A stretch of DNA of 64,000 nt from the NCBI GenBank assembly GCA_902525625.1, contig CABZHM010000004.1:1-64000 (forward strand). Reading direction: 5' to 3'. Numbering within the stretch: the first letter of the stretch is position 1; the number at the start of each line of letters is the position of its first letter. Positions 60,739 through 64,000 of this stretch are shown here, piece by piece. This stretch comes from an uncultured Pelagibacteraceae bacterium (GTDB lineage Bacteria > Pseudomonadota > Alphaproteobacteria > Pelagibacterales > Pelagibacteraceae). The notes beneath the pieces were generated by a model. That model was not told the DNA's origin, did no database searches, and worked only from the letters and a program-made list of their open reading frames with translations. Both the position numbers and the translations under genes were made by a program.

Positions 60739-62097
60739 TTATTTTAATTGATTGAATAATTCTGGAGGTATTCCTTTGTCAGTCATACCTTTGAGATTAC
60801 CCTTTGACATCTTTTTTGTCAGTTCAGACATCATTTTAAATTGTTTTAACAACTTATTGATAGTGGCTGGATCTGTTCCAGAGCCATTAGCAATTCTTTT
60901 TTTTCTAGAACCATCAATTATCTTTGGATTCTCTCTCTCTTTTTTTGTCATAGACAATATTATAGCTTCATTCTTTGTAATAATACTTTCATCAATTCCA
61001 GCTGCATCCATTTGTGATTTAACTTTTGAAACACCAGGCATAAAAGACATGATGCCTTCTATTCCACCCATTTTTTTCATTTGTCTTAGTTGTGCTAAAT
61101 AATCTTCCATAGAAAATTGTCCCTTTTTTAAATTCTCTTCAGCCTTTTTAATATTTTCTTCTCCAAGATCTTGCACCGCTTTCTCCACTAGGGATACAAT
61201 ATCTCCCATACCTAAAATTCTATTAGCAATTCTATCTGGATGAAAAACTTCAAGATTATTGATTTTTTCTCCTATACCCAAAAATTTAATAGGAACTTGT
61301 GAAACGAATTTCATACTAACTGCGGCTCCGCCTCTTGCATCACCATCAGCTCTGGTTAAAATTATACCAGAGAGATTTACAGTATTTTTAAATTCTTTTG
61401 CTACGCTTGCTGCTACTTGACCAGTCAATGAGTCAGCAACTAAAAAAGTTTCAGCAGGTTTAATTATATTCTCGATTTGTTTAATTTCACTCATCATTTG
61501 CAAATCTATTTGTGTTCTACCTGCTGTATCAAATAAAATGACATCAGCACCATTTAGGTTTGCAGCACTAATTGCTCTTTGGCAAATATCAGCTGGCTGT
61601 TGTCCTTCAATTATTGGCAAAGTTAAAATATTATTTTGTTCACCTAAAGATTTTAATTGCTCTTGGGCTGCTGGCCTATAGATATCTAAACTCACCATCA
61701 TAACTTTCTTTTTTTTGTTATTTTCTAAGTATTTTGCAAGTTTAGCGGTAGTTGTGGTTTTACCAGAACCTTGTAGACCAACTAACATCATGGGCACTGG
61801 TGGTACAGCATTAAGATTTACATCATTATTTTTTTCACCTAATAAAGATACTAATTCGTCATATACAATCTTAACAACCATATCACCAGGAGATGTAGAT
61901 CTGATAATTTCTTGTCCTAAAGCTTTAGGTTTAACTTTTTCAATAAACTCTTTAGCAACATCAAGTGATACGTCAGCTTCTAATAAAGCTTGCCTAATGG
62001 CTCTAAGACCTTCATTAACTTGACGCTCGTCAAGCGAAGGTGCTTTTTTTAGAGAGGTAAAGACTTCCTCAAATTTATTTGTTAAATTTTCGAACAT
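60739..62097 (-). CDS. ffh: signal recognition particle protein Ffh
   Basis: SRP54 GTPase that targets inner-membrane proteins co-translationally. From ATG at 62097 (452 residues) the protein begins MFENLTNKFEEVFTSLK, the usual Ffh N-terminus; nine earlier codons lie in the leader hairpins. N domain to about 85, G domain with GLQGSGKTTTTAKLA, DIYRPAAQEQL, DTAGRTQ and TRADGDARGG, then a methionine-rich M domain with IDGSRKKRIANGSGT binding SRP RNA. Leads the 32-kb minus-strand block. Confidence 0.97.
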   Translation of the reverse strand: MFENLTNKFEEVFTSLKKAPSLDERQVNEGLRAIRQALLEADVSLDVAKEFIEKVKPKALGQEIIRSTSPGDMVVKIVYDELVSLLGEKNNDVNLNAVPPVPMMLVGLQGSGKTTTTAKLAKYLENNKKKKVMMVSLDIYRPAAQEQLKSLGEQNNILTLPIIEGQQPADICQRAISAANLNGADVILFDTAGRTQIDLQMMSEIKQIENIIKPAETFLVADSLTGQVAASVAKEFKNTVNLSGIILTRADGDARGGAAVSMKFVSQVPIKFLGIGEKINNLEVFHPDRIANRILGMGDIVSLVEKAVQDLGEENIKKAEENLKKGQFSMEDYLAQLRQMKKMGGIEGIMSFMPGVSKVKSQMDAAGIDESIITKNEAIILSMTKKERENPKIIDGSRKKRIANGSGTDPATINKLLKQFKMMSELTKKMSKGNLKGMTDKGIPPELFNQLK

Positions 62098-62208
62098 ATT
62101 TATTCCACACAGCAGTAATCGCACTAGTGGGCGAACCCTCGCTGACTAGTGTCGATCTCTTTGTTTCCAAAGACACCGCAAATTTAACGTTTTTGCGGAA
62201 ACTGCCAC
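62098..62208 (-). ncRNA. structured leader RNA upstream of ffh
   Basis: Read in the ffh direction, three hairpins follow one another: CCGCAAA/TTTGCGG (62198-62192 with 62182-62176); CTTTG-GAAA-CAAAG (62172-62159), a GNRA tetraloop; and ACTAGT/ACTAGT (62150-62145 with 62128-62123) enclosing GGG-TTCG-CCC, a UNCG tetraloop (62138-62129). GTGT/ACAC pairing (62176-62173 with 62152-62149) competes with the last stem. Both stable tetraloops occur only on this strand, so the RNA is ffh-sense. I recall a conserved ffh leader reported in Pelagibacter surveys but cannot verify that here. Confidence 0.65.
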
Positions 62209-62258
62209 AAACTATAATAGAGGTTCAAAAAGTCAATAAATAAGTTAAATAACTATAT

Positions 62259-63083
62259 ATGCAGATTAGAGCTTTTAAAATGGATGGATTAGGTAATGAT
62301 TTTGTCATTATTGATAATAGACAAAAAATTACCGATTTGACTAAAGATCAGATTATAAAGATTTGTGATAGAAATTTTATTGGTTGTGATCAATTAATAT
62401 TTATTGAGTCCAGCAAATCAAGTGATGCGAATTTAAAATTTTTTAATTCTGATGGAGGGGAGTCTGGTGCATGTGGAAACGGTACTAGATGTGTTGCAAA
62501 ATTAATCTCTGAAGAAACAAAAGCTGAAAGGATCATTTTATCTACTTTAAATGGAAATTTAGAGTCAAAAATATTAGATAAAAATCTTGTTACAACTGAA
62601 ATTGGTAAAGCTAAATTACAATGGAACGAAATTCCTTTATCGGAAAAATTAGATACTAAAAATTTGAATATTAGGATCACTGATATAAATAATAAAGAAC
62701 ATTTGGGTGGTACTGCTGTTAATGTTGGAAATCCACATATTGTTTTTTTTGTAAATGAAATTGAAAATTTTAATATTGAAAAAATTGGACCCAAAATTGA
62801 AAATCATAAAATTTTTCCAGAAAAATGTAATGTTACAATTGCTAAAATGATTAATAAAAATTTGATTAAAGTGAAAGTGTGGGAAAGAGGAGCTGGGCTA
62901 ACCAAAGCATGTGGAACAGCTGCATGTGCAACTGCATTCGCCGGTAAATTGAATAATCTTAATGAAAATAAAACAGACATAGAATTTCAAACAGGTAAGT
63001 TATCAATTCTTATAGATGATAGAAATTCAATCCACATGAAGGGACCCGTTTCAGAAATAAAAGAAATTGAGATCAAACTATAA
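62259..63083 (+). CDS. dapF: diaminopimelate epimerase
   Basis: PLP-independent racemisation of LL- to meso-diaminopimelate for peptidoglycan and lysine. The two catalytic cysteines are Cys72 in GESGACGNGTRCVA and Cys218 in WERGAGLTKACGTAACATA. N-terminal FKMDGLGNDFVIID and GNPHIVFFV complete the pattern. Length 274. Divergent from ffh; its stop shares a base with the ftsY ATG. Confidence 0.97.
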   Translation: MQIRAFKMDGLGNDFVIIDNRQKITDLTKDQIIKICDRNFIGCDQLIFIESSKSSDANLKFFNSDGGESGACGNGTRCVAKLISEETKAERIILSTLNGNLESKILDKNLVTTEIGKAKLQWNEIPLSEKLDTKNLNIRITDINNKEHLGGTAVNVGNPHIVFFVNEIENFNIEKIGPKIENHKIFPEKCNVTIAKMINKNLIKVKVWERGAGLTKACGTAACATAFAGKLNNLNENKTDIEFQTGKLSILIDDRNSIHMKGPVSEIKEIEIKL

Positions 63084-64000
63084 TGGGAATTTTTGATAAA
63101 TTTAAGATAGGTTTTAAAAAAAGTGCATCCGCACTAACATCTGGATTAAAAGAAATAATAATAAAAAAAGAGATTGACGATAAAAATTTAGATAAAATCG
63201 AAGAGTTTTTAATTGAATCTGATGTTGGTGTCGAGGCTGCATCGGAAATTAAAGAAATCATTTCAAATAAAAAAATTGATCCAAACAAAGATCTATCAAC
63301 TGAGATAAATCTTATCTTAAAAGAGTACATTGTTAATTTAATGGAGCCTTTAGAAAATAATTCTTTTTTTGAAAAAAAAGATAAACTAAACGCAACTCTA
63401 ATCTCAGGAGTAAATGGTGTTGGTAAAACAACAACCATTGGTAAAATAGGTAAGATATTAAAGACTAATGGAAACAAAGTTATGTTTGCTGCTTCTGATA
63501 CTTTTCGAGCAGCTGCTATTGAACAATTGGAAAATTGGGCAAATAAAATTGACGTCAAATTAACTAAATCATCCCAAGGTTCTGATCCGGCATCGGTGGC
63601 ATATAAAGCAGTTGAGGAAGCAATCAAAAATAATTTTCACCAAGTTTTAATCGATACTGCTGGAAGACTACAAAATAAAAAAAATTTAATGGAAGAATAT
63701 AAAAAGATAGCCAACGTAACAAAAAAAATTGACCAAGATGCACCTCACAATATTATTTTAGTTTTAGATGCAACATCGGGACAAAATGTGATTAATCAAG
63801 TGGAAGAATTTAACAAAATTATTCCATTAACTGGTCTAATCATGACCAAATTAGATGGAACTGCCAAAGGTGGTATTCTGCTGGCAATAGCAAAAAAATA
63901 TCAACTACCTATTCTTGCTTTAGGCTTAGGTGAAAAAGAGGATGATTTAGAATTATTCAATGCAGAAAAATTTGCCGAGGCTTTTACACAAGTTAGTTAA
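63083..64000 (+). CDS. ftsY: signal recognition particle receptor FtsY
   Basis: Membrane-associated SRP GTPase that receives Ffh-ribosome complexes. N domain about 1-95; G domain with SGVNGVGKTTTIGKIGKIL, AASDTFRAAAIEQLENWA, VLIDTAGRLQNKKNLMEE, TKLDGTAKGG and the C-terminal LGLGEKEDDLELFNAEKFAEAF. At 305 residues it lacks the long acidic A domain of E. coli FtsY, as usual in Alphaproteobacteria. The stop codon occupies the final three bases of the window. Confidence 0.96.
   Translation: MGIFDKFKIGFKKSASALTSGLKEIIIKKEIDDKNLDKIEEFLIESDVGVEAASEIKEIISNKKIDPNKDLSTEINLILKEYIVNLMEPLENNSFFEKKDKLNATLISGVNGVGKTTTIGKIGKILKTNGNKVMFAASDTFRAAAIEQLENWANKIDVKLTKSSQGSDPASVAYKAVEEAIKNNFHQVLIDTAGRLQNKKNLMEEYKKIANVTKKIDQDAPHNIILVLDATSGQNVINQVEEFNKIIPLTGLIMTKLDGTAKGGILLAIAKKYQLPILALGLGEKEDDLELFNAEKFAEAFTQVS

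Noticed and set aside
62098-62258. SRP (4.5S) RNA or tmRNA gene beside ffh
   Set aside because: The conserved SRP RNA core around the GGAA tetraloop with the symmetric internal loop and GCAGCC is absent, and no tmRNA tag sequence or tRNA-like end is seen. The stems are better read as an ffh leader.
63073-63627. 184-codon minus-strand frame opposite ftsY
   Set aside because: It is antisense to the conserved N and G domains of FtsY and shows only the composition expected of a shadow frame.

Overview
The window is very A+T-rich, has almost no intergenic DNA (the largest gap is about 200 bp, before metX) and carries the core gene set of a streamlined marine alphaproteobacterium. A GcvT-like DMSP demethylase (DmdA) with DmdB and DmdC, ChvG/ChvI and RegA-type regulators, a class I lysyl-tRNA synthetase, a SAM-II riboswitch before metX and many 1-20 bp gene overlaps all point to the SAR11 clade (Candidatus Pelagibacter or a close relative). 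No tRNA, rRNA, insertion sequence, prophage or CRISPR array was found.

Layout. 1-843: S-adenosylhomocysteine hydrolase (ahcY) broken into two fragments that face each other; the junction lies in an imperfect inverted repeat, so this is either a real inversion or an amplification/assembly chimera. 889-5962 (-): chvG, chvI, polA. 6009-7143: bioY (+) converging on a RegA-type regulator (-). 7263-11417 (+): a four-gene polyamine operon (ornithine decarboxylase, deoxyhypusine-synthase-like protein, aguB, aguA) behind a structured leader. 11418-14944 (-): yhhQ, rpmB, pyrD, class I lysS. 15033-18689 (+): trkH, an AmpG-like permease and a cytoplasmic NlpC/P60 peptidase. 18686-20655 (-): tyrA and hisC. 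20739-29887 (+): SAM-II riboswitch-metX-metW-gloB, then rplU-rpmA-obgE-proB-proA-nadD-rsfS-ctpA-rppH.

29880-62097 (-) is an unbroken 32-kb single-strand block. In transcription order it reads ffh, rpsP, trmD, rplS, leuC, leuD, leuB, dmdC, dmdB, dmdA, asd, sdhC, sdhD, sdhA, sdhB, mmsA, mdh, sucC, sucD, sucA, sucB, lpdA, priA, atpH, atpA, atpG, atpD, atpC. ffh has a structured leader RNA. 62259-64000 (+): dapF and ftsY, so the SRP protein and its receptor lie on either side of one divergent intergenic region.

How the genes work together. One theme is sulfur and one-carbon metabolism: DMSP demethylation (dmdA/B/C) can yield methanethiol, metX makes the activated homoserine that can accept reduced sulfur, the SAM-II element senses SAM, and AhcY recycles S-adenosylhomocysteine. 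A second is central energy metabolism: succinate dehydrogenase, malate dehydrogenase, succinyl-CoA synthetase, 2-oxoglutarate dehydrogenase with its own E3, and F1-ATPase. The remainder is translation, the SRP pathway and amino-acid synthesis (Leu, Pro, Tyr/His, Asp family). Several operons lack a partner that is common elsewhere: rimM between rpsP and trmD, rlmH after rsfS, mtaB between dapF and ftsY, and regB beside regA.
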